Assembly: GCA_003021685.1 (NCBI GenBank)
Contig: PXRO01000035.1
Span: 1 to 64,000 of the forward strand
DNA from: Halobacteriales archaeon QS_4_62_28
GTDB taxonomy: Archaea; Halobacteriota; Halobacteria; Halobacteriales; Haloarculaceae
Direction of reading: 5' to 3'
Length of the DNA stretch: 64,000 nucleotides
A program made the translations under genes and the position numbers. The notes beneath the pieces are model-generated. The model had not been told where the DNA came from and did not search any database. It saw only the letters and a program-made list of their open reading frames with translations. This document shows positions 37,150 to 45,169 of the stretch, one piece after another. Numbering within the stretch: position 1 is the stretch's first letter; each line of letters opens with the position of its first letter.

Positions 37150-38007
37150 ATGATCGACGAGACTGTCGAGGAAATCTCCGAGATGCAAACCCACAGTTCC
37201 TCTATCGTGGCAATCAAGGCTGCACGGGCACTGTCGGCTCTGGGCAACCGTGAGTTCCCGACTGTCGAAGAGTACCTGCGCGCGCTCGACCGGAACAGCG
37301 GTGCTCTTCGGCGCGCGAACCCGTCTCACGCGTCACTACACACCACTCAGCGACGGATCGTCCAGCGTGTGCGAGACAGCGACCCCGACAGCGTCTCGGC
37401 GGCCAAGGAACTGACCGAAGTAGCCATTACGGATGTCGTCGAACGCGTCCAGACGGGGAAAGCGCGCGCGGCGAAACGGTGTGGAGCGTTCTTGGACGAC
37501 TCAGCGACGATACTGACCCACGACTACTCCTCGACAGTCCTCGAAGCAATCGAACATCGAGTCAGGACGGTCGAAGATCCGGACCTCGAAGTGTACGCGA
37601 CCGAAGCGCGCCCGCGCTATCTCGGTCGAAAGCTCGTTCGTCGGCTCGCGACGGTCGAGGGCGTCGAAGCACACCTGATCATCGACGGCGCAGCGGGTCA
37701 CTTCCTGTCAGACTGTGACCGGGTCGTCGTCGGCATCGACTGTATCGTCGACCAGACGCTGTACAATCGGATCGGGACGTATCCAATCGCCGCCACGGCG
37801 GCCCACCGCGACGTACCGGTGACGGCAGTCGGGTCTGGGTCGAAACTCATCGACAGCGGATTCAAATTTGAAAACGAGATCCGGTCCCCCACAGAGGTGA
37901 TGCGCGAACCCGCTGAAGGGTTCACCGTCGAGAATCCGGCCTACGACGCGACGCCGACGCGCCTGCTCGATACGGTGGTCACCGACAAGTCGATCATCGA
38001 GTTCTGA
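37150..38007 (+). CDS. eIF-2B alpha/beta/delta-like protein (ribose-1,5-bisphosphate isomerase family)
   Basis: 285 residues from ATG 37150. A helical N-terminal part is followed by a Rossmann-like C-terminal domain with VVVGIDCIVDQTLYNRIGTY, VTAVGSGSKLID and an ending SIIEF. Archaeal members are often ribose-1,5-bisphosphate isomerases of the AMP (RuBisCO) pathway, and some are named translation initiation factor eIF-2B. The conserved Cys and Asp of the isomerase may be those in RCGAFLDDSATIL and GIDCIVD. No type III RuBisCO gene is in the window. The TGA stop is followed directly by a palindromic repeat. Confidence 0.85.
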   Translation: MIDETVEEISEMQTHSSSIVAIKAARALSALGNREFPTVEEYLRALDRNSGALRRANPSHASLHTTQRRIVQRVRDSDPDSVSAAKELTEVAITDVVERVQTGKARAAKRCGAFLDDSATILTHDYSSTVLEAIEHRVRTVEDPDLEVYATEARPRYLGRKLVRRLATVEGVEAHLIIDGAAGHFLSDCDRVVVGIDCIVDQTLYNRIGTYPIAATAAHRDVPVTAVGSGSKLIDSGFKFENEIRSPTEVMREPAEGFTVENPAYDATPTRLLDTVVTDKSIIEF

Positions 38008-38094
38008 TACTATACCGGTGGACGTACCGTTTGATGCCTCTCAGTCGTCACGGTCCCCGGGCTGAATGTATCATTGCGTACGTCCACCGGTATA
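38005..38094. repeat. Dispersed element copy F: 84-base inverted repeat right after a stop codon
   Basis: Perfect arms TATACCGGTGGACGTAC (38011-38027) and GTACGTCCACCGGTATA (38078-38094) enclose a GC-rich centre with a TCCCCGGG core. The upstream TGATAC (38005-38010) contains the gene's stop. The right arm and next bases recur at 6093-6126 in opposite orientation. Confidence 0.85.
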
Positions 38095-38133
38095 CCGGCT
38101 GTCGATCATACCGTTCCAGCTAAAAAGAGCCGA

Positions 38134-38334
38134 TCAGTGAGACGCGATTTCGGTCTCGCACTGTGGGCAGACGTAGGTCCGTGTTTCGCTGTCCCGGCGA
38201 ACGACCCATTCGCCATCGATTCCGCTTTCGTAGCCACAACCGGGGCAAAACAGGACGGATTTCCGCCTGCTTCGTTCCAGCGGTGAGGTTTCGGCACTGG
38301 CTGTGGTGCAGTGAGTGTCGATACTGGTCATCAA
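38134..38334 (-). CDS. Small zinc-ribbon protein
   Basis: 66 residues (ATG 38334, or 38331). Two CxxC pairs, LFCPGCGYES and YVCPQCETE, about 24 residues apart, form one zinc ribbon, and DGEWVVRRD lies between. Similar small haloarchaeal proteins (DUF8106-like) are of unknown role. It is a single gene, divergent from the K+ channel gene and facing repeat F. Confidence 0.75.
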   Translation of the reverse strand: MMTSIDTHCTTASAETSPLERSRRKSVLFCPGCGYESGIDGEWVVRRDSETRTYVCPQCETEIASH

Positions 38335-38442
38335 CTGTCCGTAGGCTGCGCGTGCGGAAATACCTGTTGCGTATCTGTTTAATTGTTTCCCAACAATCGG
38401 ATATTTACCCCGTAAACGACCGTTAGGAAGAATATTAAATCG

Positions 38443-38523
38443 TTACATAAACATTCGATCCTCGATACCTTGCGTCTCGCTTGCACGCTCTACCCACTCC
38501 GGGAGTTTCGAGTATCGTGGCAT
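38443..38523 (-). CDS. Possible 26-residue micro-protein
   Basis: The minus strand has ATG at 38523 and TAA at 38443-38445, reading MPRYSKLPEWVERASETQG and ending in RMFM. Codon use is plausible, but the frame is too short to judge and no promoter is obvious. It may instead be a truncated gene start. Confidence 0.22.
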   Translation of the reverse strand: MPRYSKLPEWVERASETQGIEDRMFM

Positions 38524-38629
38524 TTGCAACTGGTCGCTCGTGCTATCAAGAAATCAGAGTGCCAGACTCAGTCGGCGTTTCCATGCGCTGACAGCTAGTT
38601 TTTATTACGAGCTATTAATAAGAACCAGT

Positions 38630-40306
38630 GTGAGCAGCTCTCGTCTCGTAAAACGCTATCTCGTGGTTCTCCTGGCTGCGATACTGACGTTCACGCTGCT
38701 GTATTCCTACGGAATGGCAACGCTGGAGGGGCGACCGCGACCTTTCCTCAGGTCGCTGGAAGTCGTGATGCAGACGTTCACAACCGTCGGCTACGGTCAG
38801 GACGCACCGTGGCAGCATCCATTGATGCAGATGCTGGTCGTGTCGATGCAAATGGCCAGTCTGTTGCTCATCTTCAGCGCGTTCCCGGCGGTGATCGTGC
38901 CCCTCATCGAGGACTCGCTGGCGACGGCCCCGCCAGCCACGCGCACGGACCTCTCGGACCACGTCGTGGTCTGTAACGCTACCGCACACACGGAATCGCT
39001 GATCGAGGAACTCGTCGACAGGGACGTGCCCTACGTGTTCGTCGAGGAGGACCGCGAGGTCGCGATAGACCTGTTCGAGCAAGACCATGCCGTCGTCCAC
39101 GGTGATCCCAAGTCAATCAAGACCCTGGAGGGAGTCAATCTGGACAGCGCCCGCGCCGTCGTGTCTGACGCCGACGACATGGAGGACATGAACATCATCA
39201 CATCGGTCAAAGAGGTAACGACGGACGTTCCAATCTACAGCATCGCCACGGACGAGGACCTGGCAGCGTACCACGGACTCGCGGGCGCAGACCAGGCGTT
39301 TCTGCCCCGCCGACTGCTCGGCAACGGCATCGCGAACAAGGTCCGTAACACGGTCCATACGGAAATAGACGGGGTGGCGACGGTCGGCGAGCACTTCGAG
39401 ATCGCCGAGATTCAGATCAGTTCAGGTAGTGAACTGGACGGCAAGCGCCTCACCGAGACGGGCATCCGGGCCCCGGGAGCGTCGAGTGACGGCCGCCGGG
39501 ATCGGACGGTTACGAACATTATCGGCGTGTGGTCCCGCGGCCACTTCCACGTCCCACCGTTCGAAACGGTGCCACTCGACGACCAGACCGTGCTGCTTAC
39601 CGCCGGACGGCGGGCGGCACTTAGATCTATCTCGAACTCCGCCAGGTCGTCACTGAACACCTACGGTCGCGGACGGGTGATCGTCGCCGGGGCCGGCGTC
39701 GTCGGATCTATCGTGAGTGACGCCGTTGTCCGTGACGACATCGACCAGACGGTGATCGACACGGAAGACAAACCCACCGTCGACATCGCGGGTGACGTGA
39801 CCGACGAGGAGGTGCTCGAACGCGCGAACGTTTCCGGGGCCCGGACGGTCGTTCTCGCGCTGGACGATGACACGACCACACTGGTTGCCGCGTTCGTCGT
39901 CAGGAACCTCGCGCCCGACGTCGAAATCGTCGCGCGGGCAAACGAGAGCGAGAGCGTGGCGAAACTCTACCGGGCGGGGGTCGATTACGTCCTCGCGCTG
40001 TCGACCGTCGCTGGTCGGTTGCTCGCACAGGCAATACTCGAAGCCGACGAGTCGGTGGATCTGGACAGACATATCAAGCTAGTTCGGCAATCACCGGGTG
40101 CACTTGCGGGACAGACGCTCGAACAAGCGGCCATCCGAGAGCAGACTGGCTGTACGGTGGTCGCAATCGAGCGCCGCGACGGTCGCGTGAGTGCGGATCT
40201 GAGCGACTGGACTGAAATCGGGGAAAACGGCCACTTGCTCGTCGCCGGCACGGACGCGGCTCTCGACCGGCTCTCGGACCTGGCCGACGCTGGTGGCGAC
40301 ACGTAG
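38630..40306 (+). CDS. Potassium channel with two RCK/TrkA domains
   Basis: 558 residues from GTG 38630. This start was chosen because TTTTTATTA (38599-38607) lies 23-31 bases before it, although the frame is open from 38540. Two membrane helices flank a pore loop with the selectivity filter TTVGYGQD (51-58). Then come two TrkA-N nucleotide-binding domains (about 110-225, HVVVCNATAH; and about 342-455, VIVAGAGVVGS) and TrkA-C segments, the last near 480-550. This is the MthK-like ligand-gated K+ channel plan, with ligand such as Ca or a nucleotide unknown. Useful for a high-potassium cytoplasm. Confidence 0.9.
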   Translation: MSSSRLVKRYLVVLLAAILTFTLLYSYGMATLEGRPRPFLRSLEVVMQTFTTVGYGQDAPWQHPLMQMLVVSMQMASLLLIFSAFPAVIVPLIEDSLATAPPATRTDLSDHVVVCNATAHTESLIEELVDRDVPYVFVEEDREVAIDLFEQDHAVVHGDPKSIKTLEGVNLDSARAVVSDADDMEDMNIITSVKEVTTDVPIYSIATDEDLAAYHGLAGADQAFLPRRLLGNGIANKVRNTVHTEIDGVATVGEHFEIAEIQISSGSELDGKRLTETGIRAPGASSDGRRDRTVTNIIGVWSRGHFHVPPFETVPLDDQTVLLTAGRRAALRSISNSARSSLNTYGRGRVIVAGAGVVGSIVSDAVVRDDIDQTVIDTEDKPTVDIAGDVTDEEVLERANVSGARTVVLALDDDTTTLVAAFVVRNLAPDVEIVARANESESVAKLYRAGVDYVLALSTVAGRLLAQAILEADESVDLDRHIKLVRQSPGALAGQTLEQAAIREQTGCTVVAIERRDGRVSADLSDWTEIGENGHLLVAGTDAALDRLSDLADAGGDT

Positions 40307-40399
40307 CGGTCGAACCGTGAGAACGAGAAACGCGGTGTTTTCTGGGAGCGGTTGGCGTGGAGGACAACGGCTATACGAGCCGCGGTACCACGCTTGTGC

Positions 40400-40639
40400 A
40401 TGGAACGCAGAGACGGTCCGGACGACCGACCCCTGTTCGTGAACAGAGACGAAACCGAGACTGGTTCCAAGGGACCGTTCTATCTCGTCTACACGGACGA
40501 TGCTGGCGCGACTCGCTGGGGGTACTTTTGCTCGAACTGCGAGACGTTCGACAACGCGATGGACGCGATGGGGCGGGTCCAGTGTAACGAGTGTAGCAAC
40601 GTCCGCAAACCGGACGAGTGGGACGCGGCCCACGAGTGA
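40400..40639 (+). CDS. Small zinc-ribbon protein (DUF5816-like)
   Basis: 79 residues from ATG 40400, 26 bases after the centre of GCTATACGA. GYFCSNCETFDNAMDAM, then VQCNECSNVRKPDEWD, give two CxxC pairs of a zinc ribbon. GSKGPFYLVY near 23-32 is the usual N-terminal stretch of DUF5816. Function unknown. Frames opening upstream of 40400 are less likely given the promoter position. Confidence 0.78.
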   Translation: MERRDGPDDRPLFVNRDETETGSKGPFYLVYTDDAGATRWGYFCSNCETFDNAMDAMGRVQCNECSNVRKPDEWDAAHE

Positions 40640-40741
40640 GCGAGACGAAAATCGACCCAATTCGAGTGCTGTCTGTCGATTATCATCAACGTCTGGTACG
40701 GTGCAAATGCTTAAGAGGACTGCCGTGGTACTCCTTGACAG

Positions 40742-41059
40742 ATGGCGGCCGTTACCACACCTCTGGCCGAGCACGCCTCGTCGATTTTCGCAGACCTCGG
40801 ATACACTGTGTCGCGCACCGATGACGAACTTCGCGCTGAACGTAAGTGGCGAGTCGTACACGTAACACTGTCCGAACCAGCAACGATACCGACAGAGGGA
40901 CAACTTCGGTGTTTCGTCACGGATTCCGAGTCAGCGACCACGACGTATCGACGGGTCGCTATGGAAGATCCGGAGTACGATTGGGCAGTTATCGCCGTCG
41001 AAGACGATGACGACTACGAAGTGTATCGCCCGTCCTCGGAACCGACCGCCGAACAGTAA
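40742..41059 (+). CDS. Conserved small haloarchaeal protein
   Basis: 105 residues, acidic and soluble. It begins MAAVTTPLAEHASSIFADLG, then RKWRVVHVTL and PEYDWAVIAVEDDDDYEVYR. Homologues of this form are common in haloarchaea (DUF7116-like, from memory), without known function. A TATA-like TGCTTAAGA at 40708-40716 is 26-34 bases before the start. Confidence 0.75.
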   Translation: MAAVTTPLAEHASSIFADLGYTVSRTDDELRAERKWRVVHVTLSEPATIPTEGQLRCFVTDSESATTTYRRVAMEDPEYDWAVIAVEDDDDYEVYRPSSEPTAEQ

Positions 41060-41253
41060 CACTGGGAGCGCTTGACCAGTCACGAGCGTCACCCCTCGCA
41101 GGTGGTGAACGTCTTTCTCTACATCAGCCCGATAGTCCCGACAGCTTTCTGGCTTACTCTCACGCCGACCGCTGTGCCGGTATCTGGATGGTCCGTGATC
41201 AGTGCTAACGCTTGCGAGAGAACGGTTATACGCATTGACGACGAATAAAACGT

Positions 41254-42183
41254 ATGTTCGTGGGTCACGGGCTAGCAGCGTTTGCGCTCGTGGGGTTTCT
41301 CGCACGGTGGCGAGGACGCACCGCCGAACACGCACTGCAGTTGGCAGTCGTGGCTGCACTGTTCGCGACAGTCCCCGATATCGACATCCTCTATGGTCCG
41401 CTCGGACTCCTGAACGGTATCTCCGGCGTGTTCGACGCCGCCGACTCGTTCTGGTCGACGGGGAACGTCGTCCACCGTGGCCCGACCCACGGGATGGTAC
41501 TTGGCGCTGTCGCAGCCGCTGCCTTCGCGCTCTGGTATCGCCAGGGCACTGTGAGCAGCGCGCTCGGTCTGTGTGGGTTCGTCCTCATCGTCGCGATTGC
41601 GACGGTCACGAGTGGCTCGCTGGCCGGTGCTGTCGTGGCTGCGATGACGCTTTCGGGACTCCTGATCCTCGTGCTCGCCCGCCGATTTGGTCTCTCGGCT
41701 GCGGGGGTGTTCGCGACGGCCTCGGTCGGGTTGCTGAGTCATCCGCTGGGCGACCTGTTCACCGGCGAACCGCCCCAACTGCTGTACCCCTTCGACGTGA
41801 CGCTCGTCGGCGAACGGATCGCACTGTCAGCAGATCCGACCTTGCACCTGCTCGGGGCCTTTGTGATCGAACTATCGATCATCTGGCTCGCGCTGATCGT
41901 CTACTGTCGACTCACCGACCGGCGGGTACGCTCATCGATTGATCGGAAGGCTGCACTCGGTGTCGGGTACGCCGCCGCGGCAGTGACGTTGCCGGCCCCG
42001 ACGCTCGATGTCTCGTATTACTTCGTGTTTAGTATTCTCGTGTTCGGAATCATCGGGGCGACCCAGCGCGGTCTCTTGCGACGGCGCGGTCGCGGATTCG
42101 CCTGGCTCCGGGCGTTTGCAACTGGCCTGACGGCCATCACAGTCGCTGCAACCGCCTATCTCGTCACGTACGTCGTTCTATAA
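41254..42183 (+). CDS. Membrane-bound metal-dependent hydrolase (YdjM/COG1988 type)
   Basis: 309 residues with about eight membrane segments. The family signature is visible: MFVGHGLAAFALV (His5), VPDIDILYG (about 46-54) and HRGPTHGMVLG (about 77-87), and a later HPLGDLFT. These His and Asp residues are thought to bind metal. Substrate unknown. A TATA-like GTTATACGC lies 22-30 bases before ATG 41254. Confidence 0.87.
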   Translation: MFVGHGLAAFALVGFLARWRGRTAEHALQLAVVAALFATVPDIDILYGPLGLLNGISGVFDAADSFWSTGNVVHRGPTHGMVLGAVAAAAFALWYRQGTVSSALGLCGFVLIVAIATVTSGSLAGAVVAAMTLSGLLILVLARRFGLSAAGVFATASVGLLSHPLGDLFTGEPPQLLYPFDVTLVGERIALSADPTLHLLGAFVIELSIIWLALIVYCRLTDRRVRSSIDRKAALGVGYAAAAVTLPAPTLDVSYYFVFSILVFGIIGATQRGLLRRRGRGFAWLRAFATGLTAITVAATAYLVTYVVL

Positions 42184-42198
42184 GACCCCAGCGGGCGG

Positions 42199-42272
42199 TA
42201 GTATCGACATGCAAGCGATTCGCGACCTCGGGTTCGCGAAATTCTTCACGAACGGACAGCCGGCAATGTCAG
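42199..42272 (+). repeat. Dispersed palindromic element copy C
   Basis: It begins TAGTATCGACATGCAAGCG, has a hairpin TTCGCGA-N8-TCGCGAA (42219-42240), then CTTCACGAACGGACAGCCGG and CAATGTCAG. The bases 42211-42226 equal 9244-9259, and the tail follows copy A (GACGGACAGCCGGCAGTATCA). It lies 15 bases after the hydrolase stop. Confidence 0.7.
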
Positions 42273-42369
42273 GTCCGGACCTGATTCGTCGTGCTCGTGT
42301 GCCAGCGGATGTTGTGTGACTCTGACTGGTCGCTACTCGCCGTCGACGACGGACACGACTTCGGGGTTT

Positions 42370-42704
42370 GACATCCGACCGCCCCGAGATGTGTAATATC
42401 GCCCGAAACACTAACGACCGACATCATCCGGGGCGGCGTGCCCTGTCAGCCGGGAAACCCTCGTGCCGGGCGGGCGACGCCGTCAGGCATCGCCAGATGC
42501 CAAAGCGGCGATAGCCGCTGTGGCGGGTGCCAAGACGGCGGGTGCCCTCTCGGCGAGTGCACGTGTGCAGTTACCACGCGTGCAAATCGCACTATCGCGT
42601 GCCCGGGTTCGCCGCGCTGTCATCGTCCCGACGGACGGGCCTCGGGCGGGGACAGAAGGCACGCATGGAGAGGTAGTCGGTCCCGAGAGTAAGGGGTTGC
42701 GATC
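42370..42704. ncRNA. Structured GC-rich noncoding stretch, candidate RNA of unknown class
   Basis: No gene-like frame. Hairpins follow one another: GGCAT-N6-ATGCC (42486-42501), AGCGGC-GATA-GCCGCT (42504-42519), a long arm pair CCGCCCCG (near 42381) with CGGGGCGG (near 42431), and GTCCC-N6-CGGG-type pairs near 42627-42660. A 10-base direct repeat GGCGGGTGCC occurs at 42522-42531 and 42537-42546. It could be a free RNA, a 3' leader of either neighbour, or decayed DNA. It is not 7S RNA or RNase P RNA as far as can be seen. Confidence 0.35.
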
Positions 42705-44063
42705 CTATACGATGTACTCGTCTTCGGCCAGCTGGACGTAACCGCCGTCTCGATAGCCGTACTTGATCCACTTGTACTTCCCGACGGCCTTGACTCCGAG
42801 TGTGCCGGCCGCGAGAGCCTGTCGCCACTGGGAGCCGCTGACAGACTGCATCTTGCTGACCGTCGCGAACGTGCGGTCCCAGTCGTCGGGACCGAAGTCC
42901 CTGACGAGGTCGGCGAAGGCGACGTTGCGAAGCATCTCCGACTCCAGGGCGTCTTTCCAGGCGTCGTTGTAGCGGTCGAGTCGATCCGCCGCAGCGAGTC
43001 GCCCGGCGATTGTTCCGGTCCTGACGGCGACGTGGTCGCCCCCTTCGTGGAAGGCCGAGGTCGCACCCATCGCGCCGCCGACGACGGCGACGCTGGCTCC
43101 GGTCGGCGAATCGATTGGCCGTGTCGAGGAGATCGGATACGTTTCCGTGCCGCCGGTCTTGCCGCGGTCTTCGACCAGCGGGAAGTCTTCGAGGTCGTGT
43201 TCGGGGTACTCGCGTTCGATGAGTCGCTCGATGTAGGTAGACCCTTGCGGGATCTGCTCGTCGTCCTCGCGGAGGAGGGCCCACTCGCTGGCATCGTAGT
43301 CGTCGATATCCAGGCCGATTGGCATCGTGAGGCCGATTCGTGCGACGTTGTTGTCGTTCGGGAACACCCACGGGTAGGCGGTGTGGCCGGGCATGACGCC
43401 CCACCAGAACTGGATGCGATCCTCGGGGAACAGTTCTTCTGGCATCCGGCGGTGTTCCTGATAGGCGATGTGGTTCGCCGCTGTCGACGGCAACCGTTCC
43501 GAGAACGACTGCCCGTCGGGCAGGAACTGATCGAGGACCCGGCCTGTCACGGTTCGCTGGGGACCGTCAGCCAGCACGAGCGTGTCTGTCACGATGTCCT
43601 CGCCGTCAGACAGTGCGAGCGTGTGCTCGACGCCGCCCAACTGATCAGTTTCGACGGCGGTGACACTCGTTCCAACGCGATACTCGGCCCCGACCGATTC
43701 GGCTCGCTCTCGCAACCAGTCGTCGAACTTCGCCCGCTGGAAGGTAAAGCCGAAGTTCGGGTACGAGGACGCTATCGAGGTCTCGTCGATCCGGGCTGCC
43801 TCGTTGGGACCGATGAAATCCGCACCACTGAGTTCGGCGAGTTTCACGCCCTCGGGAAACTCGTCGGGTTCGAACCCGGCTATTTCCATCCAGTAATCGA
43901 GAAAGCCGGCCGCGTCCGTCGAGTCGGGTCCGAGTCCATCCCTGTCTGCTCGTGGGACCCCTTTCTCCAAAACGACGGCATCAGCGCCCTGCTCGGCCGC
44001 GGCGTGGGCCGCCGCTGTCCCGGCCGGACCCCCGCCGACGATAGCGACATCTACGCGCTCCAT
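42705..44063 (-). CDS. Geranylgeranyl reductase family FAD-dependent oxidoreductase
   Basis: 452 residues from ATG 44063 (MERVDVAIVGGGPAGTAAAH); an ATG three codons upstream is possible. The FAD-binding GxGxxG lies at about 10-15. The conserved RAKFDDWL, LVLADGPQRTV and GAMGATSAFHEGG segments follow the geranylgeranyl reductase group. The family saturates isoprenoid chains of archaeal lipids or other isoprenoid substrates; the exact substrate is uncertain. Single gene; nothing else of lipid synthesis is nearby. Confidence 0.83.
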   Translation of the reverse strand: MERVDVAIVGGGPAGTAAAHAAAEQGADAVVLEKGVPRADRDGLGPDSTDAAGFLDYWMEIAGFEPDEFPEGVKLAELSGADFIGPNEAARIDETSIASSYPNFGFTFQRAKFDDWLRERAESVGAEYRVGTSVTAVETDQLGGVEHTLALSDGEDIVTDTLVLADGPQRTVTGRVLDQFLPDGQSFSERLPSTAANHIAYQEHRRMPEELFPEDRIQFWWGVMPGHTAYPWVFPNDNNVARIGLTMPIGLDIDDYDASEWALLREDDEQIPQGSTYIERLIEREYPEHDLEDFPLVEDRGKTGGTETYPISSTRPIDSPTGASVAVVGGAMGATSAFHEGGDHVAVRTGTIAGRLAAADRLDRYNDAWKDALESEMLRNVAFADLVRDFGPDDWDRTFATVSKMQSVSGSQWRQALAAGTLGVKAVGKYKWIKYGYRDGGYVQLAEDEYIV

Positions 44064-44215
44064 ACGCTCCACCTGTCCGGCGGGGGCTTAAACTCCTTGT
44101 TCGCCGACGATCACCGATCATTCGTGCTATCGATTCTGGGCCGGTGACACCAGCGTTTTATGCTCGCTTCCTGCAATCGCTGATATGATCGTTCCAACCA
44201 GCAGGGTGACAGTCG

Positions 44216-45169
44216 ATGACTGACATCGCGCTCTTGCGTCAGAAACCCCACGGAATTCCGGTCGAAACGTACGCGGCGGCGATTCGCGAACGACTCCCGG
44301 ACGCGACGATCACTGTCGCTCGGACGCCCGACGAAGAGCGCGCGGCAGTCGAAACGGCGACCGTGATCTCGGCGGGCCCCTTCGACGACGAGTTACTGGC
44401 CCGCGCCGAAGAACTCGAACTGTTCGCCAGTGTCTATGCTGGCTACGACCACCTCCCCCTGGAGCGGTTCGCCGAACGCGACATCGCACTGACGACGGCC
44501 TCGGGCGTGCACGCCCCCAACATTGCCGAACACGTCGTCGGATCGTTCCTCGCGTTCGCTCGTCGGTTCTTCGAAGCACGTCGCCGTCAGGCACAAAAGC
44601 AGTGGCACGCACTGCAATCGACCGAGTTGACCGGTTCGACGGTGGCCGTCGTTGGCCTCGGCGCAATCGGCCAGACCATCGTGGATCGACTCTCGGGGTT
44701 CGACGTGGACACCGTTGGCGTCCGTTACACGCCCGAGAAGGGCGGCCCAACCGACGAGGTGTACGGTTTCGATGGTATCCACGAAGCGGTGGTGGACGCC
44801 GAATACATCGCAATTGCGTGTCCACTCACAGACCGGACCGACGGACTGTTCGACGGACAGGTCTTCCGGACGATGCGGTCCGATGCTGTCCTCGTGAACG
44901 TAGCTCGCGGCCCAGTCGTCGAGACGGACGCGCTGACGAGTGCGCTCCAGAGCAACCACATCGGGGCTGCCCAGCTGGACGTGACTGATCCGGAGCCGCT
45001 CCCACGGGATCACCCGTTGTGGGACTTCGACGACGTGTTCATCACGCCTCATGCGTCGGGGCACACGCCGGAGTACTACGAGCGGACGGCCGGTATTCTC
45101 GCGGAGAACGTTCGCCGTGCTCGCGAAACTGGCGAGTGGGACGGCCTGGAAAACCAGGTCGACCTCTAG
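44216..45169 (+). CDS. D-2-hydroxyacid dehydrogenase, NAD-dependent
   Basis: 317 residues. The NAD-binding GLGAIGQTIVDRL lies near 146-158. Catalytic residues are Arg in NVARGPVVET (about 226-235), Glu in DPEPLPRDHPLWD and His in FITPHASGHTPE (about 279). ASGVHAPNIAEHV near 95-107 is typical. Members reduce 2-ketoacids to D-hydroxyacids; the substrate is not clear. The stop overlaps that of the convergent asd gene by a few bases. Confidence 0.92.
   Translation: MTDIALLRQKPHGIPVETYAAAIRERLPDATITVARTPDEERAAVETATVISAGPFDDELLARAEELELFASVYAGYDHLPLERFAERDIALTTASGVHAPNIAEHVVGSFLAFARRFFEARRRQAQKQWHALQSTELTGSTVAVVGLGAIGQTIVDRLSGFDVDTVGVRYTPEKGGPTDEVYGFDGIHEAVVDAEYIAIACPLTDRTDGLFDGQVFRTMRSDAVLVNVARGPVVETDALTSALQSNHIGAAQLDVTDPEPLPRDHPLWDFDDVFITPHASGHTPEYYERTAGILAENVRRARETGEWDGLENQVDL

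Noticed and set aside
41068-41105. GTCACCCCTCGCAGGTGGTGA as a hairpin copy of the dispersed element
   Set aside because: A weak hairpin exists, but the diagnostic end module CCGGCAGTATCA is missing on both sides.
42413-42704. Possible 7S (SRP) RNA because of CCTGTCAGCCGGGAAACC
   Set aside because: The stretch faintly recalls the Alu-domain motif, but the conserved helix 8 sequence of SRP RNA is not seen, so no claim is made beyond an unclassified structured region.
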